From Diphasiastrum complanatum (Eukaryota > Streptophyta > Lycopodiopsida > Lycopodiales > Lycopodiaceae), in contig MU832222.1 in NCBI GenBank assembly GCA_029204225.1, positions 1 through 64,000 on the forward strand: a DNA stretch of 64,000 bases, read 5' to 3'. This document shows positions 11,769 through 23,700 of the stretch, piece by piece. Every line of letters begins with the position of its first letter. Position 1 is the stretch's first letter. A program made the position numbers and the translations under genes. Below the pieces are notes generated by a model. That model saw nothing but the letters and a program-made list of their open reading frames with translations, did no database searches and was not told the DNA's origin.

Positions 11769-14700
11769 CTGGGACCTACTTCCTTTATGGTGGCTTATTT
11801 TGCTGGAACTTATGAGGGTCTCCCTGATGTTGCTATATACACTCAAGACTTCAAGGTGAGATTGCTCACATTTACTCCTAATATTTGCTTTGATATTACG
11901 AATCCGCAAAACAAGAGTTTCCATCCCCTTTGTTTGAACATCTACTGATCACCACTACAAGGTATACTAATTTTTAGTTTATTACCACTTTAAATTGATC
12001 TGTTGTTGTATTAGAATGGCTTTTGGGCAGATCCAGTACTAGTAGATGATGAACCCGATGTGCCATTGTGGAATCCGGTGCTGTTCAAAATGCCCAGTGG
12101 AGAAGTGCTACTCTTTTATAAAATTGGTCAAGAGGTTCAAAAGTATGTACATGACTCATTATCCAAGGCAGTCTATATTTATAGAAGTTGAAGGATTATC
12201 TGCTGACTAAAGGGCACTTTGCTTTTTGCATTGTACACAAGCATTTTCCTCCGTAGAGTATTTCTTTCCAGATTATAATAATTAGTGCAAATTTTGGTAC
12301 AATGATATATTGTTAGAGGTGCATTGGCAAATTTTGCTATATGTATTGCAATTGTATTTAATTTGTGATAAAAAGGAGACCTTTCCATGAAACCATTGTC
12401 TTTACTTTATGATTGGTGGTAGATAATCCAGGGAACAAAAAACATTTTTCTATTTGTACTATATTAGTTGTACCACTTGCAGCTGCTGTATGGTCAAAGT
12501 TGACTCCTTGGTCTAAGAGTTTGTGAGTGGACTCTATAAAGTTAGGGATTGTGCCTCATTTTTGTTACGTTTGGATACATTTCCTAGAACTAATATATGT
12601 ACCTGCGTGTGTGTGTGGGGGGTATCCACTAGTCAACAATGATGAAAATATGCAAAGTATTTTAATGCTCTTTAGTACTAACTGTAATATGATTAGTTGC
12701 AAATTATGCTAGATGATGAATGAGTGCACTGTTGAGGAGAACTATTAAAAAGAAAAGATCCTGTTTGATTTGTGTGGTATAGTTTCATGATATGTTGCAC
12801 TTGCTTTAGAATTTCATGATGCTTATAGTAGATATGTTTCGGTATATGACTTTTTTCAAAACAGATGGAGTGGTTTTCTTAAACGTTCTTTGGATAATGG
12901 AGAAACCTGGTCAGAAAGAGAACCTCTCCCCCCTGGAATATTGGGTCCAATAAAGAATAAGGTAGACACAAGTCTATGATGGTTTTTGGTCCTTTTGTAC
13001 TGCTCTTGATGAAAATAACAAGGCATGTGAGCTTCTTTCATCAATTTGCATTTTGATCTAAGCATAGGTGTTAGTGCATGCTTCTAGATTTGTTCATTCC
13101 AATATCATGTTAGATTGCTCATTTCTTTTGAAATTCAAATTTGTATCATCGCATGCTCACCATTGTGCAAAAAACATTTGAATAAAGTTAGATAGCTTAA
13201 TGCTTCAGGACTTGTCCATATTAAACTAGTGATTCTTGTCACACATTACTCTACCAGTAGCGTGCCTATCTGCAAAGATGCATATTGTTCAATGAAGACT
13301 ACCTAAGACTTTGAGGTCTCAAAGACATTTGTGCCATAGTTGCAGCTTGTGGATTGCGTTCAGGAATTTAGGGGTAGGGTTTTCCAAATGCAACAAAAAA
13401 CATTGAAATTTTTTGTTCTTTACTTTCATTTTATCAGCAATAGACTGTTAAACAATTGCGTACTGAGGGAAGCCCTTTTGGAATCACGAGCTATTTTACT
13501 TAGCTATCACTCTTAATGCTGATTGGGTCCCAGACTCATGGATGGATGATGAATGAGGATAAAGGCAACTGAATGGCCTACTTTATGGATAAATTGTCCA
13601 TAATTTGAAAATCATGACATGGATAAATGATCTAATTCTTTTCTCTGGAACCTGGATCCAACAAGTGGTTGAAATTCAGCCATACACATGTAAAAAATCC
13701 TTGACTTGAGCTCCCAAAACCATTTTATGAAGGCCGCCCATAGACTCGTGCTATCGAGGACCAATTTACCATTTTGTAAATAAATAAATAAATAAAATGT
13801 TCTGATAGTAATCTATTTATAGGCAAATTCCAATAGTTAATTAGTTAAGGAGACTGACCAGGCAAACTAACTATAATAGTGAACGTTTTATGCTAACCAA
13901 ACCATCAAAAGTTTTCCAACCATTAGTCATTTTTCCTTTGAAAATTAAAAGTAGAAATGCTTTTGGTTGCGTTGTCTATGTTGTGTCATGTTAGATAAAT
14001 GCAGATCCTTATGATGACTATCATGCCTTTGATCTATGCAGCCACTTCTCACAGAAGATGGCCGTCTTCTCTGCGGTTCATCTGTCGAGAGCTGGGATGC
14101 TTGGGGTGCTTGGATGGAGGTTGGCATTTATTGAGAGCTTATGGGTTTAGTCGTAAGATGCAACTGTCTCTTTTCTTTCCAAGTGCAGCTTAAAGCTCAA
14201 GAAAGCTTGTGGCTCTATCATTCCATGTTCTAGGGCTTTCCATGGATAGTTCTTTTCTGTCAAAATGCTCATTTTGCTACGGGACACTTGTGATTACTGT
14301 TTCTCATTTGCACAGTTTGCTTCTGTTTCAGTCAAGTTTGTTTTTGAAGGATGAACATACTCTACTACTAAAACATTGAAGGCGTTTCTCCTATTTTTAA
14401 GGTTGTCTTGTTGCTGCAGCCAGCCTTTGCTAGTCAGATCTCGTGTCCTTGATATTGCCCTGTTTTTCTTGATTTAGCTTTATTATTTACCATGGGAGTG
14501 CTTTCCAGTTTATAACTTACTTACCCTTGCTAGTATATGTAGTTTATAGTTGGTAACACACAACATGTTGGAAATAAAGTTCTCATGACATTGACTGCAG
14601 ATCACGACTGATTCAGGCCGTTCATGGTCTAAACAAGGCCCAATTTATGTGCAAGGTGTATCTATGAGTGTTATACAACCTGTTCCTTATATGACTGCTA

Positions 14701-17700
14701 GTGGAGGCATTCGGGTCTTATTGAGGTCATGTGACAATCTTGGAAAGATATACATGGCATCATCCCCTGATGGGGGCTATTCATGGACATATGCAATACC
14801 CACTGAACTTGACAACCCTAATTCAGGTCTCTCTCTCCCTCTCTTTTAAGATATATACTCACTAAATGTTTGCAAAGAGAAGAGCCCCCCCCCCCCCCCC
14901 CCCCCCACCCTCTCCTTTTCCCACTATGTCACTACATGTTACTATGCACTTTCTGCCAAATTTTGAAGTTTCCAATTTGTCACAAAATACATTAGACTAG
15001 GAGAACTGTTTTCAGAATCGCCCCCTGGTCCCCTCTCCCTCTCAAATAACAACTGTATCACGATTTTTGTCCCTATGTGCCAAATGGAAGTTTGTAAATT
15101 CAAACATAGTACATTATTTGAATCTTTGCGAAGAGACAGAATCCAGATTTTAACTTCATAAAGCTAGAAGCAAATTGAATTCTAACACTGGATCAGTTTT
15201 GGCCATCCCTATTGCTCCCTAGATGGATCGCTATTGCTCCCTAAATGGGATCTCTGCTGCTTCCTTGGCGGATTGATGTTGCTCCCACGTCGATCGCTGT
15301 TGCCCGTACCTCCTGTTAAGCTTACTCGCCCTCTCTCCAGTCATCGATACTCTCAGGTGGATCGCCGGAGGAGATGCCATCGCTGCCTAATGACATAATT
15401 CGTTGATGCACCTTAATTACTGATAAGTTTCTGCTCCCCGATTCTGTTGGATGTCAAAGAAGGAAGTTACCCGCTCTAAATTGCTGCGAAGAAAGTCCAT
15501 CCTGTTGAGCTCACTCGCTCTCTCTCCAGCCATCGTTGCTCTCAGGTGGAACGCTGGAGAAGATGCCACCGCTGCCTATTGGCATAATCCGTTGCTGCAC
15601 CTCAATCACTGATGGGCTCCTGATACTCTAAATTGCTTCCAAAAAACTCCATCGCTCCAGACATCTTTGGAGGCCATTGTTGGCTGCTATTTGCTGGCCA
15701 CTATTTGTTGGTGCTCGATTCATGCACCATAAGCAAATCAAGCCAAGAAAAATGCTTGACAAGAACACATCTTCAATTAGTTTTCTTTGTCCAGCCGTAG
15801 GACGTATAACGGTCTTTTTAACAGAGGTGTGACCAGTAGTTTTAGGAATCTTGGTGTGGACAAGAGAAAGTCTGTATATGTACAGAAAGCTTTGATGATG
15901 ATCTGTCTGTGTTGATTCTTTTTGCTGTCACTAGTATACTAGCTTCGTTGTTGTGATTGCATATTGTTTTTTGTGACGAGTGCTTAGTGCTCGGTATAAT
16001 CTGCTGCGAGTGAACTTTCATTGGTTATGGGCCCACGGACGTAGGCAGACGCGTGAGCAACAACAATTCCACTTTCTTTTATCTTTCTCCTTGCTTTACA
16101 CGATTCACCTCTTGTGAACCGCACCCATCCCATCATCGCGAAGCAAGGGGAGGAGGACGCTTGAGCGAAGCTACGTGAAGAATGTTGTCAGAAACATCAA
16201 CAGAATCCACAATGATCGGCTGGAGGGAAGCAATTACGCGTCTTGGAGCTGGAAGATGAAGATCTTAATGAGGGAGAGGGGGCTGTGGGGGGTAGTTGCA
16301 GGAACTGAGCTGATCGAGCTTGATCAAGAAGGTCAAGTCAGGAGCGCCATACAGGCAAAAAAGGTGTCCGGAAAGGAAGCCAAAGCGCACATGATGATCT
16401 GTATGTCGCTGGGAGACATGGCCATTTCCCAAGTGAGGGACAAGGACACGGCCAAGGATGTATGGGAGGCTGCTAAGCGATTCTCCAGCATCGTCATGCT
16501 TCAAAGGCAAGGGGATCTACCAAAATTTCTAGGGGCGGCAGCCGCAGCAACAGCAGTACAGATAATCAACCGGTCTCCAACCAAGGCTGTGGATGGCATA
16601 TATGAAATGTGTTACGGAATAAAACCCAATGTAGAACACCTCAAAGTGTTTAGATGCATTGCATATGTTCACGTCCCCAAAGAAAAAAGGAAAAAATTAG
16701 AACTCAAGGAATTAAAATGCATTTTCGTGGGGTATCCAGATGGAATCAAAGGGTACAAGCGTTACAATCTGGCCACAAAGGGATTCATAAGGGACATAAT
16801 TTTTGACGAAGAACGGGGAAGACAAACCAGTAAAGGGCGTGCGAACACCAACTATCATCATCACGGATAAGCCCATCCTGATATCAGACAATGAAGGAAT
16901 CACCCAGGCAGGAGGATGTCAAGGCATAAATACCACGGATGAGAAAGAATAGCCAACAAAAGTCAACCAATAGAGACCAATACGGCACAACCTTGGGTGA
17001 CAAAGCATGAGGAGAACAAAGTCAGGAAGGATAAGAAAAATACCCGTGAGGTATGATGACATGGTATTCCTGAGCTACCGGAAAGCCAAAATCGTGGCAA
17101 AGGGATATGCTCGAGTAGAAGGGGTAGACTTTGAGGAAACGTTCGTGCCAGTAGCAAGAATAGGATCCATCAGAATCCTGCTGGCCAGGGCAGCCATCAA
17201 TGACATGGAGGTATACCGGCTAGACGTCAAAACAACCTTTCTGAGAGCTGAATGAAGAAGTATACATGCAACAACCTGAAGGTTTCAAGCAAGGATCGGG
17301 AGAAGTGTGCAAACTAAGAAAGGCGCTTTATGGGCTTAAATAGGCATCCTAAGTATGGTATGAACACATAGAAACTTTCCTCGAAAGCAGAGGCTTTGAA
17401 CGATGGACTTCAGACAACAATGTGTTCTTCAACCCACATCACTGTCATGGCCATCTATGTAGACGATATCATAATGATTGGGACTAGCAAGGATGACTTG
17501 AAGAAATGCAAAGGTGAGCTGAAATCAAAATCTGAAATGAAAGACATGGGCAACATGCATTATTGCTTGGGGATACAGGTGAGCAGGAACAAAGAGAAGC
17601 ATGCATGCATTCAACACAGGAAAGATACACACTGTAGACATGCTCAAAAAGTACGGCATGAAAAACTGGGCAATGCAGCAGTTATTTGGGAAAGCTCAAA

Positions 17701-20700
17701 GCAAAAGTCAGTGGCACTCATCCGCTGAAGCAGAGTGATGGGACTATGCTTAGGGAGCCAGAGAGTGCCTATGGATCGACAATTTCTGTATGGAATTAGG
17801 GATATGCATTGAAAACATGTGCATATAATTCGTCTGTGTTGATTCTTTTTGCTGTCACTCGTTTACTAGCTTCATAGTTGTGGTTGCATATTGTTTTTTT
17901 TACATGTGCTTAGTGCCAGTATAATCTGCCACGAGTGAACCTTTCACTATTCGCTGCCAATGTACTCGCTGGAAAGGCTACTGATTTACTAGCTTTACTG
18001 TTAATTTCGGTTGGCTTCTAGTTGAGGATTGGCTAGTCTTGTGGGTTGTCCATTCTTCCCTCAACTAATATATTCTTGAGTGGAGGAGTCCTTTTGCTGC
18101 TCTCAGGCGGATCACTGCCTCTGAGTTACTTCTCCATTGGGCTACAAGTTTCCGGGGCTTTGCTTCAAGGTTGTTGTAAGGACATGACAATCTTAAAAAT
18201 CATTAATCATGCTATGAAAAAACTAGATCAGGCTGCAGGTTTGAAGACTGATTTTGGAGAATTGTGAGTTGATGATCGATTTACACGTGGCAACAACACA
18301 CACTAGGAAAATAATTTTTATGAAGCTCCTACTTGAACTCTTGTACAAGAATTGTCAGTTTCTTATAGATGAATGATACTAGTGTCTTACAAATGAATTT
18401 TTATAGAATCCAAATGAATGATATCAGTGTCTTACAAATGAATGATAGGGATTAAATGTAAAGGGCTTTAATCTGACACCCATATTGGCCACAAAAAATA
18501 TTAGAAATCAAAAGAATTTCGTTCCGAGAAATCCTAATGGGGCTTGCAAGTATGGTTTGTGTTGAGGTTGGTCCAACGTTGCATCTTGCAAACGTTGAAA
18601 GAATACATGTTGGTATTCAACATTTTTGCCACATGTTTTGAGCAATCTAGAGAAGCATTGGTAGGGCTGAAACATTTCCTTAAAGGCAACGGTTATTGAT
18701 TTTCAAGAATGCTTATTGCTTCCACACTACAACAAACTTCAAAGAACAGCGTAATTTCAACTCTTCATTTCAAAGCAATGGGGCTTGGGGTGCCATGAAT
18801 GAGTATGTTGATCTATCACATCCTTCATGAATTTCCCACACTACCACCTTCCAAAAACTAGTTGATTTGGCAGCAGTGGCATGTATAAGTCTTCACGTAG
18901 AAAGAAAAGACAAGGTAGAAAGCTCAGAACGGGACATAATATATGTTTGGGCTTTTCGACTCTTCATCAATGGGCTGATTCAACCCTCTTTCATCAATCA
19001 TTTTCATCTTTGGAAGGCTATTGTAGAGAGAGGGATGAACCTTCATTAGACATTGAGCCTAGTCAATCATATTAGATTTCCTAAAAAATCTCTGTAAAAC
19101 TATGTAATACATGATTTTGGTTGTTTTGGTAATATCACTCCAAATTAGCTTCTTGGCCAAATACACGAACTAAAGTATACATTTTTTATACATGTCGAAA
19201 AGAGCTAATTAGGTTACAGTTCAGAGGATACCAATACTAGAAAGTAGAAACTTAAAATGTGATTTTGGTGATTTTGTCCGATATGGTATATTGCAAGCTT
19301 AACGAGTTTTTATCTAGCTATCAATTCTCATTGCTCAAAGTCTTGAATAATGTGTGCGTTTTCATAATTGCTTTTGTTGTTGAACTGGCTAAGTTTTCAT
19401 TGTAGTTGTCTTTCAATATTTTCTTTGTAGGTTTTGATGGAGTAAAGCTGTCAGATGGGCGTTTGCTTATTGTTTACAATCCTATTTCAAGTAGTAGTAC
19501 TTCAAGGGGTGTGCTAAAAGTTGCAATATCAGAGGATGAAGGTGATTCTTGGAAGGATGTGCTGACTTTGGAAGATCATGAAGAGGGTGAATTCTCCTAT
19601 TCAGCTGTTATTGAAGACTCAAATGGCCTCGTTCACACTACTTACACGTACAACAGGCTTCAAATCAAGGTGTGCTTGATAATTTGACAATTTAAGTGTA
19701 TATTGTTTTTTCTTTTGCATCTCTAAGTATATGATTGAATTAACGAAGGGGAAAATATTAGTTCAAAGAACATAAATACCTGCACCTGATATGCATTCAG
19801 CATGTAGGAGATGAGGCCTACTGTCATAGTCATAGTTAGGTATATGCTTTACATTGAAGCATTTGATACAAAATTAAAGACTTGATCTATCGGAAAATAA
19901 CCATAAAATGCAGGGAAAGTTTTGTAAGATTATATTCGTAGCTATTGGCCTTAGAAAATGGGACAAATTCTTTGATTCGTAAAAGTTATGAGGTTTGTGG
20001 TTCAAAATCGTTGTAGAGTATCTTTACCAAAGTCTTAAGCAGTGCAGTAGCATGTCATTTTTGTAATTTTGTAACTAACATCCTGATGTCACAACGATCA
20101 AATCTTTGAACAAAGATCCTAGTTATAGTGATCCAAAGTTTGTGATCGAGGAGCCTAGAGGCAGCTGGGGGACAAGCACAAAACAATGGAGAATGGAAAA
20201 AACTAGTTTGGGGAATTGTCGCCCAAGTTTGGATTTTTGCAACATGATAGAGAAACAATATCGATAGGACTGAAGATTGACGGACAAGTGAAGGGTCATT
20301 AGGATAGTCGAATGCAGACAGAGGTGGGCTGAAGATTGGATCAGGGAAGATTTGCATGAAGTTGAAGGATTAGCAGTCGAGTTGATTAAGGTCAGAGTGA
20401 TCCATTTGCCTGCAAACCTGTGGGTGTAGAGACATTCTCTTGTTCACCATCAACGATTTCTGGGAGTCCGTCACCAGAGTTACAAGCTGAGCTGCATGTG
20501 TATCAATTATTGGAAAACTGCTGCTTAGTACTCTAAATTTGAAGAGTTTTTACAGCGTTTCTGTAAAGCGAGCTCCCTGAGCGATTTTCTGCAGGCACTC
20601 AAGAAAAAGAATGATCGTTGCTAAACAAAACTGGTTTTGAAGAGTTGTCGCAGCGTTGCTGTGAAGCAACTTCACTCAGCGATTTTCTACAGGAGACACT

Positions 20701-23700
20701 CGTTGGAGCCCTTCATCAATCTGTGAAAAGGAGTGCCAGTGATCTACCACTTTCAAGATCTCGTGGAAAGGAAAGCCCACAGTTTGCGGCTAAACAGAAG
20801 CTTTTGGCAGCCACAATTGCATTCTTCCTAGCTGATCCACAACGATTTTGCAGCCCCATATTTTGCCATACATAATGGCAGATTTTCCAACAGAAGGGGG
20901 AGGGGCGGGCTGATCTCCTTGTTGAAACATCCTCATAATCGGAGCAAAGGAAGCATAGTTGGCAGTGAATTGGTGTGGTCAGCCAACGATCCATCAAAAG
21001 GACGTCATTTAGCGAAATTTGGAAGAAACCGTTTTAGCAAGAGAGCCAGCTTGGAATCTTCAAAGGGGGTCATCTCCATTCAATGATTTTAGGGTTTTGC
21101 CTGCCCATCACTCCACCTTTGTCTGTCGTGCATTGCTCCACCTTCGCCACCCTAAAATCTTTTTTCTTATTGATCTGAACTTGCCATCATGACATCTTCA
21201 CAAAAAAGATTATGATCTTTTTATGAGGCAGAATCACCGATCCACAACAATGGATCCCAATCTCAGCCACAACTATCCCACTCTCACCCACAATTATCCC
21301 AATCTCAGCCTATTCCAATCCTACAATTGATACTAACTGCTGTTCATGTTGTTATGCTTGATACTCGTAAAAAGCGCCTTGAAGACAAACTAGTGCAAAT
21401 TGACTCTCGTCCTTCCACCTCCGTTGACAACTACCAATTTCAAGCATAGATTAGTGCACTGCAATCTGAATTATTGCAATATTAAGATGGAAGGGACAAC
21501 TTGGGATGATAAGCTCAGGAACGGTGTGGCACCTGAGATTACAAAAAGATGAAAGTATATAAAATGATAATGCCAAAAGGCAGAAATCAGTCATGCCGGA
21601 AAACTTAATAAAACCTAAAATAGTAAATTAACTACTCAAAACCAAATGCTTGATGCCCGATTTAAATCACTAACTAGAATGGTGTCACCAATAGGTAATG
21701 CACGAAGCTTCAAAGCAGCCACTTTTGCAAATTGAGCTCGACGAAGAATTGAAAGCGCCTGTGAACATTGCAATGCAATAGCAATATGTCGACGGTAGAA
21801 AGATACAATGACGGATGGTAACGTAATACTTTGACCTTGCCGTTTCACAAGGAGCTCTGCACATAATGACAAAAAATCATTAAATTTCTTATGAAGACAT
21901 CCGTATGTTTCCAAGGCAAAGGGGATGAAATCTTTACCAAGTGCACGATCATTATAATCTCACTCCTTCTCTTGAGCTGTGTGAGATGCAGCAGCCCCTT
22001 GTGTGGTGGAAGAACGACGAAGAAGGTCCCGACGAGAAGGATCAGCAATAACAGCATCTCCCAGAGTGCGAATCCCTTCACGTGAGAGAACTAGGTCAAC
22101 ACGTCGTCGAGAAGAGTTTGAAGAAGGGCCGTCTGCTCTCGAACAACATGAAATCCACTATCATGAGCAATAGCAACAATAACATCACAAATGGAATCAT
22201 GTGACAATATACGATCTCCACCTAAGGGGCATAAGGGGCACCGCAAAACATGAGTATCCAAGGAATCCAACACATGCCCACACGAACACTTAGAGAGACC
22301 AAAGATACATAAATTTGTTTTACACATTTATGGCAAGTTGGGTGAACATGTTTATGTAGAGGATGAATTCGCTCCTACACAACAAACACATGTTATGAAA
22401 GAGTGGGAAAATGTCAAACAATGGCAATCACAAGGTAAATGGACAGCATTTGGGGCCGGAGGGGGAGGTCACCCTCAGAGGCCATTCTTGTTGGGTAGGG
22501 CCTTCGGTGGAGGGTGGTTCACCTCGGAGGCTGTTCTAGTGGGAAGGGTCTTAGGTAGAGGGCGGTAATCTGAGGCAGAAGGCCCTTCCCACGGCGAAAC
22601 GGCCGAGAAGGTGGCTTTCCTCAGCGTGAAAACTTTTTTTACTTTTTGTTTTTTGTTGGAATTCTCTTTTTGTATGTATCTTCTGGGCGACAGGTGCACG
22701 TAAAAAAAGGTAAAAATTTTTAAATGCACCTTCCGGATGCCAGAAGGTGCTAGTAAAAAATTAAAAAAAAACAAAAAGAAAAGGAAGTGAGGCGCACAGA
22801 TTCCACGTATGGAGGCGCATCCCTTTTCTTTGTAAAAAAGAAAAAACCGATCTTACGTGGTGGTAAGGCAAAATGGTGGGATAATCTAGACACCAAATAT
22901 GATGATGCAACCTATGGGACCAACAAGGGGCAAGATAACTTACGTTTTTTGTTTTAAAATTGTTATGGCTTCCCTTGGAATGAAGGATTTGGCATTGTTG
23001 AGGTGGTGACGAGTATTGACATTGTGTTATTTGCAAAGACATGGGACAATGAGGGCTGTAAGTTACTATAGTATGTTGACTATTCTCTTCATTCAACATT
23101 GAACGTGAAGGGGGACTATATTCGAGGTTATGGAGGAGTTGCATGTTACCTATGCGATGCTATTCAACATCTAATTAAGTTTCGGATCCAATATGGACCA
23201 CGATTGGGGTGGAAAAGAATGTTCCTCGTTACCCACTCTCTTTCATTTATTTATTGATGAGCTTGAGGTTGTTATCGGTCATGGTGGCGGTTTGGGATGC
23301 AGCCTTCAGGATATGCTAATTGCCATATTGCTATTCGTTGATGATGTGGCTCTAGTCTCACCAACTAGGGAGGGCCCTTCTCCCCGAACAAATTTTGGTC
23401 ATTAGTGATCCATTCAAGGAATTTCTGTGTAGCAAAAATTAAACCCTTTTCTTTATCAATCTTAGGTTACCTCCCTTTCGAATTTGAACAACTACAAAGG
23501 CCCTCTCGCCTTATTTAAGACTCTAGAAAGTAAACTATGGATCAACTTTTCATTATGAAATGTATCAACATTTTAAGATATTGTTGGAACAACTTTGAGA
23601 TCAAGTCTGTTGAATGAATGGTGACACTGCAAAATCAAGTAGCCGTTGGGTTACATTACAATTAGTTGGATGCAAATTGTGAATTTAGTATGAAATTTGG

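Larger units (their letters stand above)
15706..17946 (+). mobile_element. Ty1/copia element C, internally deleted, with target duplication
   Basis: The 5' LTR is 15,706-16,020 (TGTTGG...TTTCA). A truncated 3' LTR is 17,828-17,946; its 119 bases match the end of the 5' LTR. CTATT flanks both sides (15,701-15,705 and 17,947-17,951), a 5-bp target site duplication. The interior has a gag N-terminus fused to an integrase C-terminus (16,175-16,870) and RT pieces (17,043-17,700), so it is a deletion derivative. It sits in the intron between the sialidase exons ending 14,826 and starting 19,431, in the same orientation as the gene. Confidence 0.85.

Noticed and set aside
20618-20997. Open frames on both strands in the last intron of copy 1
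   Set aside because: Short, no domain, overlap each other, and partly made of a direct repeat.
22338-22770. A gene or MITE in the GC-richer block between the two LINE fragments
   Set aside because: The first 100 bases look mildly coding ([15 protein letters not shown]), but no family, matching ends or continuation could be found.
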